This document shows, piece after piece, positions 22,785 to 33,000 of a stretch of DNA of 64,000 bases. Location of the stretch: the NCBI GenBank assembly GCA_009763385.1, contig CM019823.1:88547104-88611103 (forward strand), given 5' to 3'. A program made the position numbers and the translations under genes. The notes below the pieces were generated by a model. The model saw only the letters and a list, made by a program, of their open reading frames with translations. It made no database searches and was not told the origin of the DNA. The stretch's first letter is position 1, and every line of letters starts with the position of its first letter. Origin of the DNA: Coix lacryma-jobi var. lacryma-jobi (lineage: Eukaryota > Streptophyta > Magnoliopsida > Poales > Poaceae).

Positions 22785-23522
22785 TGTTGGGAACACACTT
22801 GCCCAACCTCCGCACTCGTGCAGGGGAAGGAGCGAAGGTGACCAAGTGTCGGATGCGGTAGCGAAGGTGAAACGGAAGTGGAAGGTGCTTGAATTCCCAA
22901 AAAAGTCGTGCTTACACTGTTCATCCCCCTGGTATTTATAGGGAATGCCAAGGGGTACGGGCCAAATTACAAGAGGGTACAGCAAAGATTCCTCGCCTCC
23001 ACGCAGGGAGGAAGGGCAAAAGCGTAAATACACAGCTGAAGCGGAAACCCTAATCGGTCACATCCCAGCGCGCCGCCACCCGGCCCTTGTTCGCCTTCGG
23101 GGGGTGGCGCAGCGGTCTTGACCTTCGGCCGCGCTCGCCCTTGGGTCCGCGCACCTCCGCCAACTGCCGGGCCTCTGGCTCTGCTTGCCTCCGGGGAAGA
23201 AGGGCGAAGGTTTAACCTTTGGTCGTGCTCGCCGGACCTTCGGCTTCGCCCACCCTTGGGGCGACGCACACTTGCCGCTTGCCTGGACCTTCGCTCCAAG
23301 CGAAGGTGGCGTCGTGGTTCTGCGAAGGTTTCCTGCAGCGCGATCGCCGCCTTGGACCTGCACGGAAGCACAACAAAGCGACGAGGGTTGACCCTGCATC
23401 CGGGGTCAGGGTAACGGTCTCCAATAGGAGAGGGACCTCGCAAGCACACCAGGCGTTACGCGAGGGCTAACCTCGAGCACCTGTTCGGGCGGCGCCTCTG
23501 CCGAGGGTCCTTTCCCCCAACA
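22785..23522 (-). repeat. 3' LTR of Tat copy 1, 738 bp
   Basis: Nearly identical to 35800-36535. The differences I see are two single-base changes in G-runs and two substitutions. A minus-strand TATA box CTATAAATACC is at 22931-22941. Confidence 0.92.
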
Positions 23523-23542
23523 GTAGCCCCTCGTTGTCTTGG
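23523..23542 (-). other. Polypurine-tract region of Tat copy 1
   Basis: The minus strand ends AACGAGGGGCTAC right before the LTR. The same sequence precedes the 3' LTR of copy 2 (52491-52508). It is only moderately purine-rich. Confidence 0.5.
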
Positions 23543-23736
23543 ATCTAAAAAAAACGTGTTTAGGCCCAAGCAGCGCCTTTTAATGGGGACAGAAAAGGGG
23601 CCCTCGGCAGCGACGCCCGCGGCTGCTTTGGGCTGGGCCGTTGTGTTGTTTTATACTATTGAGGCCTGTTTCGTTTTTTGCGCCGCGTTTTTTGGTTATC
23701 GTGCCTATACTGTCGCGGGGGGTGCCCGCTCCTTGG

Positions 23737-23747
23737 CCTATAAAAGG
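23737..23747 (+). promoter_or_regulatory. TATA box of the antisense gene, Tat copy 1
   Basis: CCTATAAAAGG lies about 150 bp before the antisense ATG at 23890, outside the LTR. Copy 2 has CCTATAATAG at the matching distance (52283-52292 on the minus strand, ATG at 52136). Conserved spacing suggests a dedicated promoter. Confidence 0.6.
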
Positions 23748-23889
23748 GAGGGGTAGTTGGGATGTGGAGACCTTGTGCCCTCATTTTGCTCTAGCCTCCC
23801 TGCTGCTGCTGTCTGCCCGTAGCGAAGGTTGTGTTCTAGTGATTTGCGAGGGTTCTGTTTGTTCGGCGTCTTGCGAGGCTTAGATAGTG

Positions 23890-26800
23890 ATGGCGAGGCT
23901 GAAGCAAACTGCCCGCGCTGTTTCGCCCTCTACTGGTGTCGAGGGCATCAGCTTTGAGTTTGGTTTGAGCCGTGTTGGGAGTTCTGAGCTGGCGGCCTAT
24001 TTGAAGCGAGGGTGGATCGAGGAGGGAAAAGCGAGGATCAGCTCTGGAGAGACGGTTCCGAAGCCTGGTGCAGATGAAATTGTCGTGTTCGAGGAGTTTT
24101 TTGAAGCTGGGCTACGTTTTCCAGTTGACTCGTTTGTTACGGCCGTTCTGCGGAGGTTTAAACTGAGATTTCACCAGCTAACACCTTCGTGCTTTACGAA
24201 GATGTCGGTGTATGTTTGGGCCTGTCGGTCGCAAGGTATTGTTCCCCAGGTCGAGGGTTTTGTGCGGACACACCGTGTGCACATGCAGCCTCGCAAGGTT
24301 TCCGACAGCGAAGGTATTGCGAGGCAGGGACAGTTTGGAGTGTACACCTTTTGCCACCGTGCTGGGTCGGAGCTACCGGCGCAGGCGCAGAAGAACAAGT
24401 GGGCCAGCGGATGGCAAGAGTTTTGGTTCTATTATAAGTTTGATGTGGGTTCGGAGCTTTGCGGCGAACTTCCTCCGCTTGGCGATGTGAGTGCCGAAGC
24501 TCAGATGAGCCCCGAGGCGCACGCCGCTGTTGACTGTTTGAGGGTGGTTGCGCGTTCCCAATGCGCTCGTGATCTGGTCGAAGAATATTGCTGCGCCGAC
24601 GCGTGGCCGCTAAGCCGGAGACAGGCTTGGTTTCCGGTGGAAGACGATGCGAGGTACGAGGCTCGCGGATTAAAGAAGCCGAAGCTCAATTTGGGCAAGA
24701 TTTGGGAGAGGGTTTTTAAGAAGTTTCCGAGACGTCAGGATGGTGTTGATGCTATTTACAAACGAGTTCAGCAGAGGGTTGAAAATCTCGTTGGGAAGTT
24801 GACCACCCTCGAGGTTAAAGCTATCCACAGCTCAGTGGGGAGCGGGGGTCGTATTAACAGGGTGTTTGACCTGCTTGGGATAGAATATACAAATTGGCCT
24901 GCGCCGGCGAGCGACGACGCGCCCAAGAAAAGGAAACGCTTTCCTGCGGAGGATAGCGGTGTGGTTTCGCGGCCGAAGAGGGGTCGCGGTGGAGGTCGGG
25001 GTGGCACCGGCGGCCGGGCAAAAGTTATTTCATCGAAGATTGTTACGAGCTCTGGTGCCGTAGGAACTTCATCCTCGGCCGTGGCCTCGAGTGGTCGAGG
25101 TTTTGAAAAGGTTGGAGGGCGAGCGCCTCGCGTGGGCGGTATCGGGGCTTTAATTCAGACCTCGGAAGACGAAGGCGTTTCCGAGGACTCCGATGAGGAA
25201 GAGAAAGAAGGGGAAAAGGATGTCGAGTCTTCCGGCGAGAGCAGTACTTCATCCAGTAGCGAGGATGACTCTGATGAAGCCGTTTCTGTGGAGGACAGCC
25301 GAGGGAAGAGGGTAGCTTCGTCCAGCGCTGTTGATGCGGCTGCACAAGATATTGAGGAAGTGCTGCGGGATGTGGAGGGGGTGAGCCCACGACGGGGGTC
25401 TGTGCCCGATTATGCTGGTTCACACATTTGGGTCGAGGGGTCCGAAATTAAGGGTGATGTTGGCCCGGACCAGACCCCTGGAAAGAGGCCGTATGGCGAA
25501 GCTAGCCTGGCGAGCCTTCCTTACTATGCGAGGGAGCTGGGTGTTACGGACCCGGCGACTCATTTGTATACGAGTGCGGATCTTCAAGCCACCCGCTTGC
25601 CTTGCTCTCCGGAGGAGAGGCGATTCTTGGGCCGTGTATTTGACCGGGTTTGTCTGCCGGAAGTGGAACTTCGGCTCGCCGGCGAGCCTTTGGACAATAT
25701 CCACGATGATATTGATGTGAAAGTGGCGGAGCTGATGCTTCTCAACCGGTCGGCACGTCGAAGGGCCAGCTATAACCTGCATTATCTGAACGACCGGTTG
25801 AAAGAGGTGCAGAAAGAGAACAAAGACCTTCGCCGGAGCTTGCAAGATAAAGATGGTCAGCTGAGGGCCGCCTTGGGGGAGGCTGAAAAATGGAAGAAGC
25901 AGGGGCAAGAGGCTGCGAAGGCCAACGCGGAGCTCATCGCCGCGGGTCGGCAAAAGGATAAGGACTTGGTGTCTATGAACAAGCGCGTGGAGGATTTGTC
26001 GGCGGAGGTGGCGGCCCAGGCCGAAGCTTGGCGTGGTAGTCTGTCGAGGGTTAAAACCAAGATGGATGCATGCTTAACTGAAGCCGGGGGTTCAGCTGGG
26101 GAGCCACTTCCTGTGGTTGGCGCAGAGGCCTTCGAAGGTTGGTTAAGTAACGAGCTAGATGTGTTCAGCTCGTTGGTTGGGAATGCTGCTGACTTTGGCG
26201 GGTATGCTGGGGCGCTGGCGATGGCTGGAACGCTTCGCTAAGCGGACTGCGAGCATCTTCGTAAGATAAAGAAACCCAACCACATTTTTCCAACCGTCGA
26301 AGAGGTTCGACAGATGAAGATTGATGACGCCGAGGTCCGGAATTGTGCAATGCGGTTCCTTCGCCGATTTTGGATTGCCGGCGGCGGTCGGGCTCTTGCC
26401 TTCGAGGAGGCTGCCGAGGCTACTCGTCAGGTTTGTGTTGAGGGTGTTGTTTCTTCGGTATTGTTTGATGATTGTGAGTTTGGAGTTGAGAATTGAATTA
26501 TTTGGTCCTTTTGGTTTTTACAGGCTCGGAAGGATGCGGTGCCTTCGCCGCCTACTGCTCAAGAGGCCGGCGGCACCTCCGAAGGCGCTCAGACTCTCAC
26601 CTCTGCGGAGGTGCTGCCGGTGGCGGTTGAGGGATATGTGGAAACGACAATCGTCGGCGAGGGTACCTCACAAGATGCGGCTGCGAGTGGCAAAACCGCG
26701 CAGGATGCGAAGAATGCTGCTGGCGAAGCTGTGACGGCTGAGGTTGAAGAAGCCCGGCAGGTGTGATCGCGTGGGATTGTGTAGATGGGGATGTTTTGGT

Positions 26801-27381
26801 AGGAGCAACGATGCTTGTAATGACTTCGATGCATGCTGAGACGTTTTATACTGTTTTATGTGAATGCAGGTTCCTGATGGAACCGTGCTTGAGGTTTTTG
26901 ACGTGACGCCGTTAACACTTACTACCAGGATGTTTTTATAACTGGTGAGTCCTGGGCTCGTGCGAAGTTAAAACATCCTTCGTTGTCCTTCGAGCGTTTT
27001 TGGTGGTCGAAGGTGCGAAGGTACGATTTGAAGAATAGTAGGTCGAGCAGCTTTTGGCGCGATGCTGACTTTACTGATCGGCAAGCTACGCGTTATTTGT
27101 TTGGTTCGTCTTCGACTTCGCAAGCCGTGTTAGATGATGATATCGATGATAGCGTTGCGTTGGACTATTTATTCTGGCGAAGCAATCTTGCAGTGGACTC
27201 CGCCGGGTCGCTGGTGGTTCCGAAGGAGGAACCGTTGGAGGTTGACGAAGTGCCCCGCACGTATATGTATCGGGCGAGGGTTTTGACTGGTGAGTTGCCG
27301 ATTGTGCCGGTAACTCCTTTGTTGTGGGGGCCCATTGTTGCGGTTGAGCCGGAGTTCGAGGAATTTGACCGGGGGCCCTGA
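23890..27381 (+). CDS. Antisense gene of Tat copy 1 (PF04195-like), three exons
   Basis: Inferred exons are 23890-26430, 26524-26760 and 26870-27381. The introns are 93 and 109 bp, both GT-AG and both phase 0. About 1,095 residues are expected. Residues 45-210 resemble the 'putative gypsy type transposon' family (PF04195): EEFFEAGLRFPVDSFV, HQLTPSCFTKMSVYVW and the W-rich KWASGWQEFWFYYK region. A basic GRGGGRGG segment with KKRKR (about 335-370), an acidic serine-rich stretch and a coiled coil (about 585-690) follow. The function is unknown. Two lesions are present: an in-frame TAA at 26239-26241, where copy 2 has leucine, and a one-base loss early in exon 3. The ATG at 23890 is chosen because copy 2 starts identically (MARLKQTARAVSP). 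Confidence 0.75.
26431..26523 (+). other. Intron 1 of the antisense gene, copy 1
   Basis: The sequence CAG|GTTTGT...TTTACAG|GCTCGG spans 93 bp. The same junction in copy 2 is at 49535-49628 (94 bp), with almost no sequence identity inside the intron but conserved exon edges. Confidence 0.7.
26761..26869 (+). other. Intron 2 of the antisense gene, copy 1
   Basis: The sequence CAG|GTGTGA...AATGCAG|GTTCCTGATGG spans 109 bp. Reading through gives an immediate TGA in both copies. The matching intron in copy 2 is 49137-49244 (108 bp). Confidence 0.7.
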
Positions 27382-27514
27382 TGATTTGATGCTGATAGAA
27401 GGGAACGATGGTTCCTTGTAATTTTTGTAATTTGCGTTGTTTTTGTTTGTGGTTGTAAAGATATTCTATGAACTGTCAGGGAAAGACGTAATAGTTGTGT
27501 ACAACGACACTTCG

Positions 27515-28690
27515 TTTCTTTAGCGAGGCTCACGCATTTGCTCTTGTGAGCTTGTTTTGAAAAAAACAGCGACGCCCCCTTTTTCTTTAGCGAGGCTCGC
27601 GCTGTTTGCTCTCGTGAGCTTGTTTTGAGAAAACACCGACGCCCCCTTTTTCTTTAGCGAGGCTCGGCATTTGCTCTCGTGAGCTTGTTTTGAGAAAACA
27701 GCGACGCCCCCTTTTTCTTTAGCGAAGGCTCGCGCGTTTGTTTCTCGTGAGCTTGTTTTGAAAAAACAGCGACGCCCCCTTTTTCTTTAGCGAGGCTCGC
27801 GCTGTTTGCTCTCGTGAGCTTGTTTTGAAAAAACAGCGACGCCCCCTTTTTCTTTAGCGAGGCTCGCGCTGTTTGCTCTCGTGAGCTTGTTTTGAAAAAA
27901 CAGCGACGCCCCCTTTTTCTTTAGCGAGGCTCGCGCTGTTTGCTCTCGTGAGCTTGTTTTGAAAAAAACAGCGACGCCCCCTTTTTCTTTAGCGAGGCTC
28001 GCGCTGTTTGCTCTCGTGAGCTTGTTTTGAAAAAACAGCGACGCCCCCTTTTTCTTAGCGAGGCTCGCGCTGTTTGCTCTCGTGAGCTTGTTTTGAAAAA
28101 ACAGCGACGCCCCCTTTTTCTTAGCGAGGCTCGCGCATGTTTGCTCTCGTGAGCTTGTTTTGAAAAAACAGCGACGCCCCCTTTTTCTTAGCGAGGCTCG
28201 CGCTGTTTGCTCTCGTGAGCTTGTTTTGAAAAAACAGCGACGCCCCCTTTTTCTTAGCGAGGCTCGCGCTGTTTGCTCTCGTGAGCTTGTTTTGAAAAAC
28301 AGCGACGCCCCCTTTTTCTTTAGCGAGGCTCGCGCTGTTTGCTCTCGTGAGCTTGTTTTGAAAAAACAGCGACGCCCCCTTTTTCTCTAGCGAGGCTCGC
28401 GCTGTTTGCTCTCGTGAGCTTGTTTTGAAAAACAGCGACGCCCCCTTTTTCTTTAGCGAGGCTCGCGCTGTTTGCTCTCGTGAGCTTTGTTTGAAAAACA
28501 GCGACGCCCCCCTTTTTCTTTAGCGAGGCTCGCGCTGTTTGCTCTCGTGAGCTTGTTTTTGAAAAACAGCGACGCCCCCTTTTTCTTTAGCGAGGCTCGC
28601 GCATTTGCTCTCGTGAGCTTGTTTTTGAAAAAACAGCGACGCCCCCTTTTTTCTTAGCGAGGCTCGCGCATTTGCTCTCGTGAGCTTTAA
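27515..28690 (+). repeat. Tandem array A of Tat copy 1, about 18 units of 66-68 bp
   Basis: Units contain TAGCGAGGCTCGCGCTGTTT, GCTCTCGTGAGCTTG and CAGCGACGCCCCCTTTTTCT. Length differences come from A-, T- and C-runs. Copy 2 has about nine units at 47880-48460. Any open frame across it is a by-product of the repeat. Confidence 0.95.
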
Positions 28691-28814
28691 GCTAACAGAG
28701 TGATGAGCTTTTTAGGGCTTCGCGTGTTGACTAACTGAGCGATGCTTTTTGCGAGGGTGCTGCTTTTCGAGCCCCTGGCGTTTTGTGCGAGAGTGCTCTG
28801 CTTTTGGACCCGCC

Positions 28815-29150
28815 CGATGCCTGAATTAGCCCGAGGCCTAGCTTGGAGGGCTCGGATGGGACGGAAAAAGTGGGTCCGCCCGAGGCCTAGCTTGGAGGGC
28901 TCGGGCGGGACGGAAAAGTGGGCCCGCCCGAGGCCTAGCTTGGAGGGCTCGGACGGGACGAAAAAGTGGGCCCGCCCGAGGCCTAGCTTGGAGGGCTCGG
29001 ACGGGACGGAAAAGTGGGCCGCCCGAGGCCTAGCTTGGAGGGCTCGGACGGGACGGAAAAAGTGGGCCCGCCCGAGGCCTAGCTTGGGGGCTCGGGCGGC
29101 GGGAAAAAGTGGGCCCGCCCGAGGCCTAGCTTGGAGGGCTCGGGCGGATG
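28815..29150 (+). repeat. Tandem array B of Tat copy 1, about 7 units of 49 bp
   Basis: Units contain CGCCCGAGGCCTAGCTTGG followed by GGGCTCGGACGGGACGG. About 12 units of the same 49-bp repeat occur in copy 2 (47150-47710). Confidence 0.95.
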
Positions 29151-29159
29151 TGCTCGGGT

Positions 29160-29745
29160 TTTTTGGTTTCGCGCCTCCCCTTATCTTGGGCGGAGGTGGG
29201 ATTCGCTTTTGCGAGCCCCTGTCGTTTGTGCCAGGTGCTCGACTTTTTCGACCCCCTTGTCTCGGCGGAGGTGAAATTGCTTTTTTGCGAGCCCCTGTCG
29301 TTTGTGCCAGGGTGCTCGACTTTTTCGACCCCCCTTGTCTCGGCGGAGGTGGAAATTGCTTTTTGCGAGCCCCTGTCGTTTGTGCCAGGGTGCTCGACTT
29401 TCCTCCCCTTATCTTAGGCGGAGGTGAGTTTGCTTTTGCGAGCCCCTGTCGTTTGTGCCAGGGTGCTCGACTTTTTCGACCTCCCCTTGTCTTAGGCGGA
29501 GGTGGAAATTGCTTTTTTGCGAGCCCCTGTCGTTTGTGCCAGGGTGCTCGACTTTCCTCCCCTTATCTTAGGCGGAGGTGAGTTTGCTTTTGCGAGCCCC
29601 TGTCGTTTGTGCCAGGGTGCTCGACTTTCGACCTCCCCTTGTCTTAGGCGGAGGTGGAAATTGCTTTTTTGCGAGCCCCTGTCGTTTGTGCCAGGGTGCT
29701 CGACTTTCCTCCCCTTATCTTAGGCGGAGGTGAAGTTTGCTTTGA
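29160..29745 (+). repeat. Tandem array C of Tat copy 1, about 7 units of 70-83 bp
   Basis: Units contain GCGAGCCCCTGTCGTTTGTG, then GCTCGACTTT and GGCGGAGGTG. The array alternates between units of about 70 and 83 bp. Copy 2 has about five units at 46700-47130. Confidence 0.9.
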
Positions 29746-30025
29746 AAAGAAAAGGAATGTTTTTCGAAGCAATCTTAGCAGGTTTTCATCGAATGTAGCG
29801 CTCTTGAAAGAGATCCGCTTTTTCGATGTTTGGGCGTAGAGGGTTAGAGATTTTACTTTTTTGGGGGTTCTAGGCTGTATTAATGCTTTGGATGCTGCCT
29901 CGTTAAAAACCTTACGCCCCTTCGTAAGGAAAAAGAGTGCAGCTCCTGTTTTTGTTAAGTACATGAGAGTAGATAACATGAAAAGTGACAAAAATTACAT
30001 AACGCGAGGGCTCGCTAAGGCTCCG

Positions 30026-33000
30026 CTATGGGTAGAATTGCGAAGGTCGTCGATGTTCCAGGTGTGTGGTAGGATATTACCTTCGCTGTCGGAGAGGTGG
30101 AAAGAGCCTGGGCGATTGCATTCTGCGATCAGGAACGGGCCTGTCCACTTAGGCTGGAACTTTCCGGCCATGCTTGCGTTTTGTTTACGGATGAGGACGA
30201 GGTCACCCTTCTGCAGGTTCTTGATTCTGACCTTTTTATCTCTCCACTTCTTGGTCTCTTCCTGATATTTGCGAAGGTTGTGAACTGCGCTGCATCTTGT
30301 TTCTTCTAGCAAGTCCTTGTCGGTTAGTATGGCTGGCTCATCACTTGCGAGGGTTGTTCTTGGTGAGATGAATTTTAGCTCCTCTGGTAACACGGCTTCT
30401 TCGCCAACAAAAGTTTGAAGGGTGTGAACTTGGTTGCTCTGCATTCGGAGGTATTGTGAGACCAGGTGACTGCAGTTAGCTCGTCTGCCCATTTGCCTTT
30501 GGGTCTGCCTTGCAATTTTTTGGATATGGATGGAAGATTGTTGCGTTGGCTCTTTCGACTAGGCCGTTGGACTGCGGGTGTCGGACTGAGGCGAAGCATA
30601 GAATTGTTCCGATTTGTGCGCAGAACTCTTTGAAAACCTCGCTGTCAAACTGGGTGCCATTGTCGACGGTTAGATGTTGGGGGACTCCGAAGCGACAAAC
30701 TATCTGCTGCCAGAAAAACCTTTTTACTGCGAGGGATGTTATGGAGGACAGCGGTCTTGTTTCGGTCCATTTGGTGAAATATTCCACGGCTACCACCGCG
30801 TAGCGAAGGTTCCCCGGAGCCGTCGGTAATGGGCCCACGAGATCCATTGCCCACCTTTGTAGGGGCCAGGTTGGGCATATGAGGGTTGTGGAGCCCCTGG
30901 GGTGTTTTGGTTTTTTGCTGTCAGTTGACAACCTTCGCACTTCTTGACGATGGTTTCAGCGTCTCTCAGCGCAGTTGGCCAGTAGAAACCTTGCCGGAAA
31001 GCCTTTCCTACTAGTGCTCTTGGGCCATTGTGTGAACCGCATATACCTTCGGGTATGAGTTTGAGAATGTCGGTACCTTCGGATGTGACACGCACTTGAG
31101 CCAAGGTGAGGTTACCGAAGCTTTGAACAAGGTGTTATCCATAATCTTGTACCCTCGCACTCTTTGCTTTAGTCTGTTCTCTTCTCTTTGGAGCTGGGTT
31201 CATGGAGTCCTTTGATGTAGGCCATGATAGGTGCTCTCCAATCCTCGCACTGAATTGTGTTGATCAGCTTGATGCTGATTTCGGAAGCTTCGAAGGCTGA
31301 CCGAGTGGAAACCTCGTAGAACACGTCCGGAGGGAGCTGTAGCTGCTGCGCGGCTGCTTTGGCTAAGCAATCTGCTTCGCTGTTTTCAGTCCTCGATATT
31401 GCTTTTACGGTTATGCCGAGGAAGAAGGATTCTAACCTTCGTACATATTGAAAATATTTTTGAAGCTCTGGATCTTTTGCTTTGTAGTTCTTTTCAATGT
31501 GCCCCGCAATGACTTGAGAGTCTGTGTTGATGAGTGCCCTTCGGACTGATAATGAACGCAACCTTGAAAGTGCCAGAATCACAGCCTCATATTCAGCGGA
31601 GTTGTTTGTGCACTTGAAGTCCAGCCTTCGTGCGTATCTCAGCTTCGACCCGGAAGGCGAGATTAGAATAGCCGAGGCACCGGCTCCAGTTGCGCCCCAG
31701 GCCCCGTCGACGTAAACGATCCAAAACTGGTCCTGCTGCAGCTCGCCGGGGCGAGGGTCGGGTGTCCATTCTGCTATGAAATCAGCCAGCACCTGTGATT
31801 TGATCGCTGTTCTGCCAACGAAGGTTACAGCATAACTATTAAGCTCGACTGCCCATTTTGCTATTCTTCCAACGGCTTCGTTATTTTTGAAAATGCTCTC
31901 GAGAGGGTACGTCGAAGGTACATGTATCTCGTGAGCCTGGAAATAGTGCTTGAGCTTTCTTGATGCCATGACGACGGCGTATGCTATTTTCTCAAGCTCC
32001 GAATATTTTCTCTTTGGGCCTTCGAGGGTTTCTGAAACATAGTAAATTGGGGCTTGTCTGGTTTTGTTGTTTTCGTGGAGCTCCTTGATGAGGACTGCGC
32101 TTGCAGCGTGTGGCGAAGCTGCGACGTAGAGTAACAACAAGTCTCCCCTGCTTGGGCTGGTTAGGGCAGTCAAGCTGGTCAGATATTTTTTCAACTCCTC
32201 GAAGGCCTTTTGCTGCTGGGGGCCCCAGTTGAAAGGAGCATTGCTTCTGAGTGTTTCGAAAAATGGTAACCCTCGCTCTGCGGATCTTGAGATGAATCTG
32301 CTAAGTGCTGCCAAACGACCGGTCAGACGCTGAGCTGCTTTCTTGGTCGTCGGAGGTTCCATGTTCATGATGGCATCAATCTTCTCAGGGTTGGCTTCGA
32401 TTCCTCTGGCTGAGACGATGCAACTAGCAACTTGCCTTCGCTTACCCCGAAAACACATTTTTCTGGGTTTAGTTTCAGTCCGGCGTACCGGAGGTTGCTG
32501 AATACCCTCGATAAGTCTGGTATGTGGTTCTCTTTTAGTTCGCTTTGAACGACTAGGTCGTCGACATAGGCGGAGACTGCATGCTCATCCTTGAAAACTT
32601 CGGAGGTCATGCGAGCGAAGGTTGAGCCTGCATTTTTCAAACCTTCTGCCATTCTTCGGAAGCAAAAGTGCCCGAGGTGTGATAAAGCTTGTTTTTTCTT
32701 CGTCTTCTTCATTCATCCAGATTTGGTGATAGCCTGAGAAGCAATCGAGGAGGGATAGCATTTGGCAGCCTGCCGCTCTGTCGACCAGGGTGCTTATGTT
32801 TGGGAGGGGGAAGTCATCCTTCGGACAGGCTTTGTTCAAGCAAGTGAAATCGACGCACATTCGCCATTTTTTATTCTTCTTTTGGACTAGGACCACATTT
32901 GAGAGCCAAGTTGGGTATTTGACTGGGCGAATGACGCCTGCGTCCAGAAGCCTTTTTACCTCAGCCTTCGCTGCCTCCTTTCTTTCTTCTGACATCTTGC

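Noticed and set aside
27515..28690. Regularly spaced repeats resembling a CRISPR array
   Set aside because: The units are contiguous with no unique spacers, they vary in homopolymer length, and they lie inside a plant retrotransposon.
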